64,000 bases of DNA from Biomphalaria glabrata (GCF_947242115.1 NC_074711.1:1357501-1421500), one strand, 5' to 3'. Positions 1 to 36,644 are shown, counted from the stretch's first letter. Notes: generated from the letters alone by a model not told the origin. Made by a program: numbers and translations.

Positions 1-779
1 TTTTGTTTTGTATGGAATAATCCTGAAAATATTTTTGCCACAACTGAACGATAAATGATTCGTCAATAAATGAACTGAAGGACCAGTCAAAGCAAACTAA
101 AATTAGCCGGAACCGAGACAGCACAGCCAACGCCGACCCAGCAAAAGCGATAATTATTGATATGAAGCATTTGTGGAACTTAATAGCCCATTACTCAGTT
201 TTAAGCAACCATGTTTCAAATATTCGAATAGTTGTACTGTAATTACTGTTATAGAAATGTTAATTCTGCTTGCCCCTTGTTAAATTAGGCCCTATCATTC
301 TTTTCATCACAGCAAACGACAGATTTCAAACCTGCTGGCTAACCTGCAGGTGGCGCTAGCCATTGCAAGGGAAATAAAAATGTAAACTGGCAATGGGATT
401 ATAGAATTACCACCCTTATTTTTCTCTGTGCAGTGTCTGCAGGTGTGTGACATGAGATTTTTTTTTTCTTTTAATGTAAGATTAACGCCCTTGGTAAGAC
501 TCTGTGGTCTTTCTTTTTATCTACAAGTTTCAGCTAAGCAAAGGTGCAGTTCATGACTGTGTCTAGTACAGGCTAAGAGGCATAAAAAAATAAATAACAT
601 GAAACGAGAAATGTAATTATAAAAAGGTCATGTTCAAAGCTTGCTCAAGGGTTGGCAATAAAAGGGCTGCAGATTTACCAGAGGGTGACTAGAGATCTAG
701 CTTTCATCTCTGTGGAGCGAGTCTAAGATGTTTATAGTTAAAAGTTCTAGGCAGATTTGTATTTAGTTAAACTCTGGTT
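1..779. other. Gene-free left edge
   Basis: AT-rich sequence with no exon, tRNA or repeat family that I recognise. Confidence 0.5.
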
Positions 780-960
780 CAGTTTTGCCCCTACATACGG
801 CCCAAGGGCTATATCTGGCCTTCGACTCGCTGCTTTCCGGCCTTTGGGAACCTTGGCCCACAGTGCATAAGGAACAATGCCGGTTTAACGTCAGTGTACA
901 ACTAGACCGTGCAGCGGTACAGGGTGGCCGCCTTATAAAAACAAATATCAAAAATATTTT
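780..960 (+). mobile_element. Degenerate hAT-type terminal fragment
   Basis: From 780 the sequence aligns with the GC-rich terminal region of Charlie-like hAT elements (CAG start, TACGGCCC core, then TATCTGGCC), as do the ends at 3779 and 39301. The partner end and target duplication were not found, so this is a remnant. Confidence 0.4.
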
Positions 961-1082
961 AAAGAAATAAATAAAGGGTATCTAAGGGGAAGAACTCCAC
1001 ATATAAAGTTTATTCCCCTTTTCGATATTTTTTAGCTAGTTAGAGACGATCTGGCAATATATGCCATCTGAAAGAGACAAAG

Positions 1083-3725
1083 ATGAACACAATCTCATTT
1101 CTTATTAACTCCAAGATGAACACAATCTTATTTCTTATTAACTCCAAGATGAACACAATCTCATTTCTTATTAACTCCAAGATGAACATAATCTCATTTC
1201 TTATTAACTCCAAGATGAACACAATCTCATTTCTTATTAACTCAGATATGAACACAATCTCAGTTCTTATTAACTCCAAGATGAACACAATCTCATTTCT
1301 TATTAACTCCAAGATGAACACAATCTCATTTCTTATTAACTCCAAGATGAACACACTCTCATTTCTTATTAACTCCAAGATGAGCACACTCTCATTTCTT
1401 ATTAACTCCAAGATGAACACACTCTCATTTCTTATTAACTCCAAGATGAACACACTCTCATTTCTTATTAACTCCAAGATGAACACAATCTCATTTCTTA
1501 TTAACTCCAAGATGAACACACTCTCATTTCTTATTAACTCCAAGATGAACACAATCTTATTTCTTATTAACTCCAAGATGAACACAATCTCATTTCTTAT
1601 TAACTCCAAGATGAACATAATCTCATTTCTTATTAACTCCAAGATGAACACAATCTCATTTCTTATTAACTCAGATATGAACACAATCTCAGTTCTTATT
1701 AACTCCAAGATGAACACAATCTCATTTCTTATTAACTCCAAGATGAACACAATCTCATTTCTTATTAACTCCAAGATGAACACACTCTCATTTCTTATTA
1801 ACTCCAAGATGAGCACACTCTCATTTCTTATTAACTCCAAGATGAACACACTCTCATTTCTTATTAACTCCAAGATGAACACACTCTCATTTCTTATTAA
1901 CTCCAAGATGAACACAATCTCATTTCTTATTAACTCCAAGATGAACACACTCTCATTTCTTATTAACTCCAAGATGAACACAATCTTATTTCTTATTAAC
2001 TCCAAGATGAACACAATCTCATTTCTTATTAACTCCAAGATGAACACAATCTCATTTCTTATTAACTCCAAGATGAACACAATCTCATTTCTTATTAACT
2101 CCAAGATGAACATAATCTCATTTCTTATTAACTCCAAGATGAACACAATCTCATTTCTTATTAACTCCAAGATGAACACAATCTCAGTTCTTATTAACTC
2201 CAAGATGAACACAATCTCATTTCTTATTAACTCCAAGATGAACACAATCTCATTTCTTATTAACTCCAAGATGAACACAATCTCAGTTCTTATTAACTCC
2301 AAGATGAACACAATCTCATTTCTTATTAACTCCAAGATGAACACAATCTCATTTCTTATTAACTCCAAGATGAGCACACTCTCATTTCTTATTAACTCCA
2401 AGATGAACACACTCTCATTTCTTATTAACTCCAAGATGAACACAATCTCATTTCTTATTAACTCCAAGATGAACACAATCTCATTTCTTATTAACTCCAA
2501 GATGAACACAATCTCATTTCTTATTAACTCCAAGATGAACACACTCTCATTTCTTATTAACTCCAAGATGAACACAATCTCATTTCTTATTAACTCCAAG
2601 ATGAACACAATCTTATTTCTTATTAACTCCAAGATGAACACACTCTCATTTCTTATTAACTCCAAGATGAACACACTCTCATTTCTTATTAACTCCAAGA
2701 TGAACACAATCTCATTTCTTATTAACTCCAAGATGAACACACTCTCATTTCTTATTAACTCCAAGATGAACACAATCTTATTTCTTATTAACTCCAAGAT
2801 GAACACACTCTCATTTCTTATTAACTCCAAGATGAACACAATCTTATTTCTTATTAACTCCAAGATGAACACAATCTCATTTCTTATTAACTCCAAGATG
2901 AACACACTTTCATTTCTTATTAACTCCAAGATGAACACACTTTCATTTCTTATTAACTCCAAGATGAACACAATCTTATTTCTTATTAACTCCAAGATGA
3001 ACACAATGTCATTTCTTACTAACTCCAAGATGAACACACTCTCATTTCTTATTAACTCCAAGATGAACACACTCTCATTTCTTATTAACTTCAAGATGAA
3101 CACAATCTATTTTCTTATTAACTCCAAGATGAACACAATCTCATTTCTTATTAACTCCAAGATGAACACAATCTCATTTCTTATTAACTCCAAGATGAAC
3201 ACAATCTCATTTCTTATTAACTCCAAGAAGAACACAATCTCATTTCTTATTAACTCCAAGATGAACACACTCTCATTTCTTATTAACTCCAAGATGAACA
3301 CACTCTAATTTCTTATTAACTCCAAGATGAGCACACTCTCATTTCTTATTAACTCCAAGATGAACACACTCTCATTTCTTATTAACTCCAAGATGAACAC
3401 ACTCTCATTTCTTATTAACTCCACGATGAACACACTCTCATTTCTTATTAACTCCAAGATGAACACAATCTCATTTCTTATTAACTCCAAGATGAACACA
3501 ATCTCATTTCTTATTAACTCCAAGATGAACACAATCTATTTTCTTATTAACTCCAAGATGAACACACTCTCATTTCTTATTAACTCCAAGATGAACACAA
3601 TCTCATTTCTTATTAACTCCAAGATGAACACAATCTTATTTCTTATTAACTCCAAGATGAACACACTCTCATTTCTTATTAACTCCAAGATGAACACAAT
3701 CTCATTTCTTATTAACTCCAAGATG
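1083..3725. repeat. 33-bp minisatellite, 80 copies
   Basis: The ATG of the unit recurs every 33 nt from 1083 to 3723 with no phase slip (2,640 nt = 80 x 33). Variants are point changes only (for example AATCTC/CTCTC and GAACAC/GAGCAC). Because 33 is divisible by three, both strands stay open for hundreds of codons (MNTISFLINSK on plus, ELIRNEIVFIL on minus). I read these frames as by-products, not genes. Units 2-14 and 15-27 (1116-1544 and 1545-1973) carry the same variant order, a 429-bp internal duplication. Confidence 0.97.
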
Positions 3726-3778
3726 ACTGTGAAGCTGATATTCGCTTTGAAAAGCAGATTACACTCAATGCACCAGGA

Positions 3779-3880
3779 CAGGGGTGGGCAAATTACAACC
3801 CGCGGGCCACATTCGGCCCGCCGGAGTGTTTTATGCGGCCTGCAGACACCTATAGAAATCACGAGCGTCCACATATAAAA
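3779..3880 (+). mobile_element. hAT-type 5' terminal fragment abutting the minisatellite
   Basis: CAGGGGTGGGCAAATTACAA at 3779 followed by CCCGCGGGCCACATTCGGCC is the classic terminal sequence of Charlie-like hAT elements. It begins about 55 nt after the last 33-bp unit. The matching 3' end was not located in the following kilobase. Confidence 0.55.
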
Positions 3881-4129
3881 ATGCAAATATTATACAAAGA
3901 AATACTTTTAAATATTTATATAAATTGTTGAAACTTTTGATTCTTATCACTTATGGTGACTAGGCTAAAGAAACATTGTCCGTACATGTCATTCTCAATA
4001 GTTTAAAGGAAACGACGAGCCGGAGCTTTGACTGAGGAAAATTGTTTTTTTTTTTTAAATTAATTAATTAAAGAACAATATCCCAACCATAAAGTCTACA
4101 CGTGAAAGTTTATCTTAAATAATACAGAC

Positions 4130-4500
4130 GTTACTTCAAAAAAAGAAGCAAACTAGGTCCTACGCGTCATGCATCTAATCATGTTTGTTAACCAATGACT
4201 TAATTTCTGCCAAGTCACTGATTTTCCTGGCTAGCTCTGGCAACCCATTCCATGCTCTAATAGCACTAGGGAAAAAGGAGTATTTGTACAAATTTGTCCT
4301 AGCATATGGGTCGAGGTGTGTGCCTGTATCTTTGTGTCTTTCAGAGTATTTTATTAAATTTTGCTTTTGTATTTGAAGATTATGGTTCAGTGTTTTATGT
4401 ATAATTGCTACTTTACTTTTGAGTCTTCTGTCCTGAAGGCTTTCTAAATTTAGTGATTTTACTAAAGGTGTTACTCTAGTCAAATGTGAATATTCTTCTT
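4130..4500 (-). mobile_element. LINE family A, 3' end (C-terminus of reverse transcriptase ORF plus tail)
   Basis: The minus strand encodes SLNLESLQDRRLKSKVAIIH, then YKYSFFPSAIRAWNGLPELA, the standard C-terminal end of CR1/Jockey-group reverse transcriptase ORFs. It ends in a short untranslated tail with GAAGTAACGTCTGTA near 4130. This is the best-preserved of at least seven minus-strand copies of this 3' end in the window (also 35277, 35870, 37740, 43325, 45620, 47426 and 60705). Strongly 5'-truncated. Confidence 0.8.
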
Positions 4501-4707
4501 AAGTTTGCACAAACCTGCATTGAAATTCTTGGGATCTTAACCACAGGCAGAGAAGTACTTGAAGTTTTGGAAAAATACCTGAAAACCTACTGATGCTCAG
4601 TAACAGAGTAGTATCCGCTGATTTAGCATGGAAAAAGGTATTGAGAAGAATAGGGGATTTCAAGGAATAAATTATATTATACATGCGGTCCCCGATCCTG
4701 TACGAGG

Positions 4708-4890
4708 ATATTGCATCTGTTGCAATATCGCTATTATTGCTGTAAGTCTGTTGGCTGATCTATTGCAATATCGCCTTCTATTGCTCTAAGTCTGATGGCT
4801 GATCTATTGCAATATCGCCTTCTATTGCTCTAAGTCTGATGGCTGATCTATTGCAATATCGCCTTCTATTGCTCTAAGTCTGATGGCTGT
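4708..4890. repeat. 44-bp tandem repeat, about 4 copies
   Basis: The unit beginning GATCTATTGCAATATCGCCT recurs at 4757, 4801 and 4845 with a diverged copy from about 4713. The three inner copies are nearly identical. Confidence 0.9.
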
Positions 4891-5414
4891 TTTTCTTCGC
4901 TGGTGGCAATCTTTGTTTGGTAGCCTGAAACACAAGACACTCGTAGCTTCGCGCCATGACGAGCGATCATTTTCTTGTTCTGGGCATTGGTTGCACATTC
5001 CTTGAGGGCGCTCTTTAAAGCATCTTTATTACCGTATCTATTGTGCTGACCCCTTTAGAGCGCCCTCCAACGCACAACTCCCCAGAGAAAAAGTTGTTTA
5101 GGGAATCACATATCCAGCCATTCGTAATCGGGACCTTTTTTTTTTAATTTTTTAACTATGGCATGGATACTGCTCATCTGAGACCTGTGCAATATCTGAT
5201 AGGCTGGTTTGTGATCAAACCTTTTCACCTGGTGTAATTTCCTTTAGACAGCAAAGACTTGACAAGTTCAATGACCTTGAACCATTTGGTAAAGGGTGTG
5301 AAAGGGGCGCTATCCATGTTCGCTTTCATCATGGCTTTGAAATCGGGAACAACTAGCTCCAAGTTCAAAGGGTTTCAATTAACTGACTTTCCTTTTTATA
5401 TTTAGGGCTCTAGA

Positions 5415-5845
5415 GATGGACACTTTTAAAAAAAAAATAATTGACATTAAGGAGTGAACTATGAAATAAATTTAATGAAGACGAGTAAAGGGACTTAAGC
5501 GTGTTATTTAATTATCCAGAGTTAATAGTGTCCCTTTCCCTTACTCTGTTGTATTTTAATGGACACTTTTTTAAAATTAATTTACATTAAGAAGTGAACT
5601 ATGAAATAAATTTAATGAAGACGAGTAAAGGGACTTAAGCGTGTTATTTAATTATCCAGAGTTAATAGTGTCCCTTTCCCTTACTCTGTTGTATTTTAAT
5701 GGACACTTTTTTAAAATTAATTTACAGAAGTGAACTATGAAATAAATTTAAAATGAAGACGAGTAAAGGGACTTAAGCGTGTTATTTAATTATCCAGAGT
5801 TAATAGTGTCCCTTTCCCTTACTCTGTTGCATTTTAATTTTAAAT
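5415..5845. repeat. About 140-bp tandem repeat, 3 copies
   Basis: Units start at ATGGACACTTTT near 5415, 5560 and 5699. Each contains AGTAAAGGGACTTAAGCGTG and ends AGTGTCCCTTTCCCTTACTC. The GGGAC and GTCCC blocks form a short inverted pair in every unit. Confidence 0.9.
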
Positions 5846-8800
5846 ACCACGGCAGGTTTTGCTGTTTTCAAAGGTGTGGGGGGGGGGGTGGAGGGGGAAG
5901 AGAACGGAGAATTACCTTCTGCTGTGTGTAACGCAGGCACCAGGAATGAAACCAAAATATGGCGGGTCTGGGTTTAAAAGATGAAAGGTTTCGTGTTGTT
6001 TTTTTCTCTCTCTCTCCTTCTCCAACGTCGCAGGATTGGAGGAAATAGATTTAGCTGTGGTGTGTGGGGCGCCTGGAAGCGAGCTATGCACGTGCGTTTT
6101 GTTGCCTTACGCGTCAGTGTCGGGGGGGGGGGGAGACTTGGCGGGGCAAATTAATGACAAATGTAGCGACGCCCGCAGCTGTTTCTTATAGAGCCATGGG
6201 GAGGTAATCATGATACGTGGAAGCAAGGGAGGAAACTGAAGGGGAAAAAAAAGGTAAGGAGCTGTAGACACAGATATTAAATAATGAAAAGACAAGAGTT
6301 ACTAGTATCAATAGAGAATAACATGGAATGTTTTTAGAAGGAAACGCAGAGGTCCATAGCAAGGCATAAAGAATGAGATGCACAACTCAATTAGGAAATG
6401 ACACTGCAAGAACAACCATTTACTGTTGAAAGTGGTTCCAGGGGGCAGACCAACTTAACTAAGCGAGTATAGTTCCAAGCAGACGACATTAGTATGTCAT
6501 GTAATTGTATTTAAATATAAACATTGTTAATGTATAAATAGATGTAGACCTATTTAAGTGCTCTATGAGATGAAGCATAGTCTTTCTTCAACTGAAGGCG
6601 ACCAGTATCGACAACACATGCTGGAATAATAATTATAGAAATTCTGAATACCTGTAGCTTACCTACAGCATCCGTTAGTCACTCACTATCTACTGCTTTA
6701 TAAAGTTTTGTTACATTTGAATTTACTGTCTTGAAATGTTTCTGTAATGTTACTTTAAGTGTTTAATTAGGCTAAATCTCATTTCGTTTTTTGTTATAAA
6801 TTTAATGGTAAATTCAGTTTCATATTGTAACAGATTTTTCATCACCTTAACTGGATTCTATAACAGCTACACAAAAGCACCTGTGTTTTAATTTGTGTGT
6901 GTGTGTTACTTTCCCTAATGTTTACAAAAACAAAAAAAAGAAACTCCACTTTGATTCTAAAATTCATTTGATTTGTGTAATATTTCAGTACCAGTACTAT
7001 ATAGCTATCTGAACAAGTTGTTTGTTCTACAGCTAATGCAAGTGTTTGTATGTACAAGTACCCCAGTAAATTAGAAACAGTTGGGGACCTGAAGACTTCT
7101 GAAGTGATTCTACAAGTTGCAAGATTCCAATAGCTCAAATGTAAGTCAACAAGATGACTTCTAGATCATTTTTATCTGTACTTTTTTCAAATGTCTACCA
7201 CAACTATTACTTGTGTATCATGTGCACATTTCTGAAATCCATGTTGCTGTGAAGTGAGATTAACATTACTCTTATAATGGATTCAGATTTGAAAAACAAA
7301 TAATGGAGACTTTAACTTACAAGTGACATCACATTTACTGCTGAACAATCTTTCAAATGGAGGTTGACATTTTGTTGATGTCTGTCCATACAGTAGGTAC
7401 GCACTGTAACAGGTTTGACTTTCAAATCTATTCTACTATCTAGTAGATTCAAAGTTTCCTTTTCACACAACTTCAAAAAAAAAAAAAAAAAGGGGGGGGA
7501 ATAAGCCAGCAATGGCTTCAGTTGATGTCAGCTATACATGGCTATGTACTACTTCACTTTCAGACCCAACTAGTGTGTAGAATATTTGACCAGTTCATGT
7601 GGATATATAGACTTGTGTTTTTTTAAACATTTTAAACAAAACATTACATTTATTTGTGTTAAGAAAAATAAGTTTTTAAGTCAATACCATTCCCAAAATG
7701 GTACTACATGACACCACAATATAATAATGTATATAATAATGTCATGTGGATACTAGGCACTGAAAGGAATCAATCAACAATTCATTTTGTGTTCTTTTGT
7801 ATTTTCTTGTAGTCTGTTATTTACATTATGTACATCATAAGTCAACACACACACACACAGTCTATACAATCCCTGCACACAAGGGAAGTGACTCCCAGTT
7901 CATCAACAATTACATACAGATCTAAAAATCTAGCAAATAAAAAAAAAAAAAACCTAATACAATCACATACCCAGTGACGTTTTAAGTAGCACTCCCTCAC
8001 ACAATCTCACAAGTAGCACTTCCCCCACACACAATCTCACATCACAATGTCTAGCAGCTATTGGCCAGACAAAAAAAAAAAAAAAGGCGACTTATAAGTA
8101 GCTGAAATAGGTCATGACACATTAGGAGGGAATGTGTTACACATGTGCCACCATACAACTTCTGACACACACACACTCACAAAAAGAAAACTGATTTCAA
8201 TGCTTGTGATACTTGTCAGCTACAATCAAACCTTACTAATCAAACAGCCAAACAAATGAAAATTTTGCAAAACAAAAAAAAACATGACAACAAAAGCAAG
8301 ACTAATTGGCTACTTAACATTTCATGAGAAGAATGAACTACATCAAACAAAAACTTGGTCACAAACAATGTGGATGGGAAAGAAAAAGAGGGGGGGGGGG
8401 CGCTTGAACTGATCAGCTGATACCTTGAATAACCTTTAACCTTCCTGAGGTGAGCTTGTGTTGGGCAAAAAAAAAAAAAATATGAATGAAAACATTAGGG
8501 GAAAAAAACTTCAAAGTCAAGTTGTAGATGACAACACCACAGCACACAGCCTGGTCATTGACTTAATGCCACTGAGTTAGAACACCAGGTCGAAGGGTCA
8601 TCTAGCTGATAACTTAAAGAGATCTTACCGAGTTTAAATTGAACAGAAGCTATTTTAATGATGAACATGTGCTTCTGATAGACCAGCCACATAGTCAAAC
8701 TAACACTTGGCAATGAAGCTATAAAGTTTATAAAGTAAGTCAATTGAATGTGTACACAACTTGTGGGTAGACTTGACCGGTTGATAGTTTGATTAAAGGC

Positions 8801-9114
8801 TGTCCCAACACAACAGACATTAAGAGCAATCATATGGAATGTAGGGCATTCACTGACTTGTGGAGGTGACTTGCCTTCCTGCCAGTTAGTGAAACATTCA
8901 AACAAAGAAATAACCATTAGGTTTGATGCTAGGCTTTGAATACTTCAAGATATACATCTGCTAGCATGTGAAATTTCTCTAATTGCTCTGTGCTGTTTCA
9001 AGCCTTCTCAGTCTACTTGATTTCCAAGCCTACGTCAAGCCTTTGCTTTCTGACCTCTAGTTCTAATGATCACTAGATGTCACTTGTAGACAAGGAGTTG
9101 ATGCCTAACTCTGG
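5846..9114. other. Gene-free stretch; lower part probably CHD1 3' UTR and flank
   Basis: Contains poly-G runs (5878-5888, 6122-6132, 8391-8400), CA/TG runs and poly-A, but no exon or repeat family I recognise. Short open frames here show no domain. The part above about 7.65 kb may be CHD1 3' UTR. Confidence 0.5.
7649..7654 (-). terminator. Possible CHD1 poly(A) signal
   Basis: An AATAAA on the minus strand about 1.46 kb past the CHD1 stop codon. The sequence between is gene-free and carries CA and poly-A/T runs, which would suit a 3' UTR. No other strong hexamer was picked out closer to the stop, but the region was read by eye only. Confidence 0.25.
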
Positions 9115-33474
<24,360 letters not shown>

Positions 33475-33480
<6 letters not shown>

Positions 33481-33580
33481 AAAAGGTTATGTTCTCATTA
33501 CGTGTCTAAATGAGCGAAACGCTGTCATTTTAGTGTGGACAACACAAATTAAGCACAACAAATATGGCCGCCATTTTCAA
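33475..33580 (-). other. CHD1: Candidate CHD1 5' exon with leader and two-codon start
   Basis: A strong donor (GTACGT read on the minus strand) lies just after ATGGAT at 33480-33475. Joined to the acceptor at 31406 it gives Met-Asp followed by VGLSSLPDLTTPLFG, open for the whole next exon. The next overlapping GT (four bases on) would give a quick stop, which argues for this choice. The 5' boundary is not visible. The alternative is translation from the ATG within exon 31267-31406. Confidence 0.45.
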
Positions 33581-33660
33581 CTAATAGTGTGTATGTGATA
33601 GCATATTAGAAGTGCATTGTGGGACAGCCATGAGTGACGCACCTTCAATGATTACGCTCT
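33555..33660 (-). promoter_or_regulatory. Likely CHD1 promoter: YY1-like and ZNF143-like motifs
   Basis: On the minus strand, AAAATGGCGGCC (33566-33577) matches the YY1 initiator-type motif that animal housekeeping genes carry just downstream of their start sites. GTCCCACAATGCAC (33612-33625) resembles the ZNF143/Staf core. Both lie immediately upstream of the candidate first exon. A second YY1-like motif, CAAGATGGCGGC, is on the plus strand at 33143-33154. No TATA box is needed for this promoter class. This is motif matching by eye. Confidence 0.4.
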
Positions 33661-33699
33661 TTTCAACCATTGCGGTTTTTTTTCTAGAAGAACTATAAA

Positions 33700-34876
33700 G
33701 ATTTTTTGTATATACAGTTGTTTACCCCTGTTGATTTTTGTCAAGTATTATATATGCATCATGTATTTTTTTAAATGTTACTGTTTGCTGTTAATAGGTA
33801 TTCAATAAATATGCTAAGGCAAATGCAAATCAGTCCATTATGAATACATTGTTAAATAGAGAAGTTACAACTCGTGTAAAAAAAAACTTTATTTTAAAAT
33901 ACTTTAATCACAACATTTTATATAATATTGATACAGTCTGAAATCAACAGACTTCAATAAATCCAATCACTCAAGTAAAATCTTTCTGTAATGTAGTCTC
34001 AAAATAAAACGACTTTTAACTTAAATTATTTTTTTTAATTTATAGCTTTACTTGTTTTTAAATTTTTGCAGCTAATAGATAAAGATACCTTTCTGTACAT
34101 AGTCTACAAAGTATATTTCTTCTTTTTTTTTTACCATTATGTTTTCTACTGCTCCCCCCAAAGAAAAAATGTATTGAAGCAACACAGAAAAACCACAACT
34201 AAAGAAGGATACCTAAATATTTACAAGGCGTAATGGCGCATGCGCGAATCGTCACTTTGCTCTTTGTCCTTGACCGGTCGAATACAGCAGATTGCACAGT
34301 TTAGACAACTTAACATTGTAAAATAATTTTTTTTTTTAAATTAAAAAAAAAAAAAAAGATTCACAAATTTACTCTGCTAGAAATAAGAAAATGGTTTCTT
34401 GTATAAATCTAAATCTACCCATATTTACGTATAAATAAACAGAGTAAAAAAAAAAATAGCAGTCAAACTTAATAGATCTAGTTGATTCTAGTCGAGATGA
34501 GAGGGTGTTAATTATTCTATTTGAGTTCTACAATCTAATCTAGATCTATATAGCTTCATCCATCTTGATCTTGATCTAGAAATATGTCGAGATCTACATT
34601 ACATATAATTTGTCCAGATAAAAAAAAAAGATTTTGATTGATTTCTAGTAACCTATTTAGGCTGTGTATGAAGACTAAAAGTATTAGTATGATAATAGAT
34701 TTACGTAGACCATGATATACAACAAATATAATCTTAGATCTACATCTTCTAGAATTCTAGCTAGATATATAGATTTACATCTAGATCTATAAAATGTGCA
34801 TGTAGCCTTAATCTGATCAGATCTAAATCAGAATATTCTCAACCGGTATTTCATAACCTTTAGGTTCTCTGCAGAT
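33700..34876. other. Intergenic AT-rich DNA upstream of CHD1, with a CTAG/GATC-rich patch
   Basis: No exon seen. From about 34460 to 34800 the words CTAG and AGATCT are strongly over-used (about nine CTAG in 340 nt), as in the larger tract before IQGAP. Confidence 0.5.
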
Positions 34877-35276
34877 GTAGGCCCATAGGACGGTTCAACG
34901 ACAAATCGTTCACAGACAATGATTTTCCTACAAGTCGTTCACGGCATTGTTCACCCAACGATTCGATCACATATCGTCATCAATCTACAGAAAGCCTAAG
35001 AAACTCGGATCAGGTCTTGTGTCGATCTAGCAATCACAATTTGTTAGAAATACTAACAAAAATGTATCAATCTCCTGTAGGCCCTACTTTTAATGTAAAC
35101 ACGTGAAGAGAATGTTAACAATATGTAACTATCCAGTGAACGATTTGTCGGTGAACCAACTGTCAGTGAGCCATTTGTCGTGAGCCAAGTGGTGAACAAG
35201 TTGCCTGTGAACGGGTTGTTGATGAACGATTAGCCTACTCGGGTGAACGATTTGTCGTGTTCCCGTATAGGCCTAC
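34877..35276. mobile_element. 400-bp inverted-repeat element with multiple sub-terminal GTGAACGA-type repeats
   Basis: The left end GTAGGCCCATAGGACGGTTC and the right end (reverse complement) GTAGGCCTATACGGGAACAC are imperfect inverted repeats, followed on both sides by ACGACAAATCGTTCAC. Internally the motif TCGTTCAC/GTGAACGA and near-matches recur about ten times, in one orientation in the left half and the other in the right. No ORF. No clear target duplication. Probably a non-autonomous DNA transposon; superfamily not recognised. Confidence 0.6.
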
Positions 35277-35490
35277 TTATCTTATATAATGCAGACGTTA
35301 CTTCAAAAAAGAAGATGATTACGTCCTACACGTCATGCATCTAGTCATGGATGTTAACCAATGACCTAAATTCTGCCAAGTCACCGGTTTTCCTGGCTAG
35401 CTCAGGCAACCCGTTCCATGCTCTAAGAGCACTAGCTCTAGGGAAGAAGAAGCATTTGTAAAAAATTGTCCTAATATTATCCATGTACGA
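35277..35490 (-). mobile_element. LINE family A 3' end, truncated copy
   Basis: Same 3' sequence as 4130-4500 (GACGTTACTTCAAAAAAGAA on the plus strand, then TTTTCCTGGCTAGCTCAGGC). It begins directly at the end of the 400-bp inverted-repeat element. Confidence 0.8.
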
Positions 35491-35662
35491 TTCATTTAGA
35501 AAGCACATAATCTTCAAACCAAAGTTGGTATAAGGCCGCGACTGTATTGTAGCCTACATGTTACCACAAATACGTAGACTTGTAGACCTATTATTGGGTG
35601 AACTAGTCTTCATCAAAACTACCGATAATAGAAATATTTGCTAAGTTGAAACCTGTCAAGGT

Positions 35663-36357
35663 CAGGGCCGGCTTTAGACATAGGCAGACAAGGCACCCGC
35701 CAAGGGTCTCCGATTGGGGGGGGGGGGGCACACACAGGACTCAAAAGAAATTTTTTGTAGACAAAAAATTGCGAAACATGATTCAAATCTCAAACATGGC
35801 AGAACTTTATGGCTCTATGTCTACTAGCCTCGCCCTAAGTCTATTCAAGTTTAATTCACGAATGTTTACTTATCTTACTTATCTTAAATACTACAGACAT
35901 TACTTCAAAAAAAGGAGATGATTACGTCCTACGAGTCATGCATTTAGTCATGCATTTAGTCATGCATATTAACCAATGACCTAAATTCTGCTAAGTCACT
36001 GGTTTTCCTGGCTAGCTCAAGCAACCCATTCCATGGTCTAATAGCACTAGGGAAGAAGGAGCTTTTGTCCTAGCATATGGAACGAGGAATCTACTTGACA
36101 GACTACATATGTCAGAAGGCCAATGTTTCTTCCTTTTGGTGAAATGTCGAGACGTTAGTTCTAGTCTGGTGATGATGTGCTATCGGCATTCTATGAATTG
36201 GACTTATTTGTTGATATTTAGATATAGGCTAGATACAGGACGGTTTTTAATTCATTGCGTATTTTTCGGTCATTTTTTTTTCTTTCTATTTCATTTGGGT
36301 CACCCTATTCACTTCGCCTAACGCGCTAGGGTCTCCAATTATTTAAGCCCGGCCCTG
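35663..36357. mobile_element. Non-autonomous hAT-type element split by a LINE insertion
   Basis: Ends CAGGGCCGGCTTTAGACATA (35663) and the inverted counterpart AAGCCCGGCCCTG (36357) are hAT-like inverted termini. No transposase. A LINE family A 3' end (about 35870-36090) lies inside, so the original unit was about 480 bp. The bases flanking the element (GTCAAGGT and TTAACTCT) do not match, so no target duplication is preserved. Confidence 0.7.
35870..36090 (-). mobile_element. LINE family A 3' end inside the hAT-type element
   Basis: Tail CTTATCTTAAATACTACAGA followed by the conserved 3' sequence, in the same orientation as the copies at 4130 and 35277. It is younger than its hAT host because it interrupts it. 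A short ATGCATTTAGTC duplication is present. Confidence 0.78.
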
Positions 36358-36644
36358 TTAACTCTTTCTCTCCGTAATTATTTACCACATTCTGGTGAAA
36401 TCAACGCTGGTATCGTCAGTTAGGAGAGAAAGAGTTAAGAATGCCTTTTCAAAATGTCTTGAAATTATGAAGACGTTGTCTAGCATTAGTGAAAGTTTTG
36501 CTACTAGAGCTGAAGCAGGCGGATTATTGGTAGCCTGACTATGCAACAATTTTGTATATTTTTGACATACCTTGCGAAAGCTTACTTTCAAAAAAATAAA
36601 TAAATAATAACATACCTGTAAACAATAACGACATTTTTAACTAC

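Noticed and set aside
1083-3878. Long open frames of 741, 687 and 183 codons on both strands
   Set aside because: They are products of a 33-bp tandem repeat whose length is divisible by three. No start context, introns or domain, and both strands are open in the same place.
4708-4890. Possible CRISPR-like array of short repeats
   Set aside because: Direct tandem units without unique spacers, in animal DNA.
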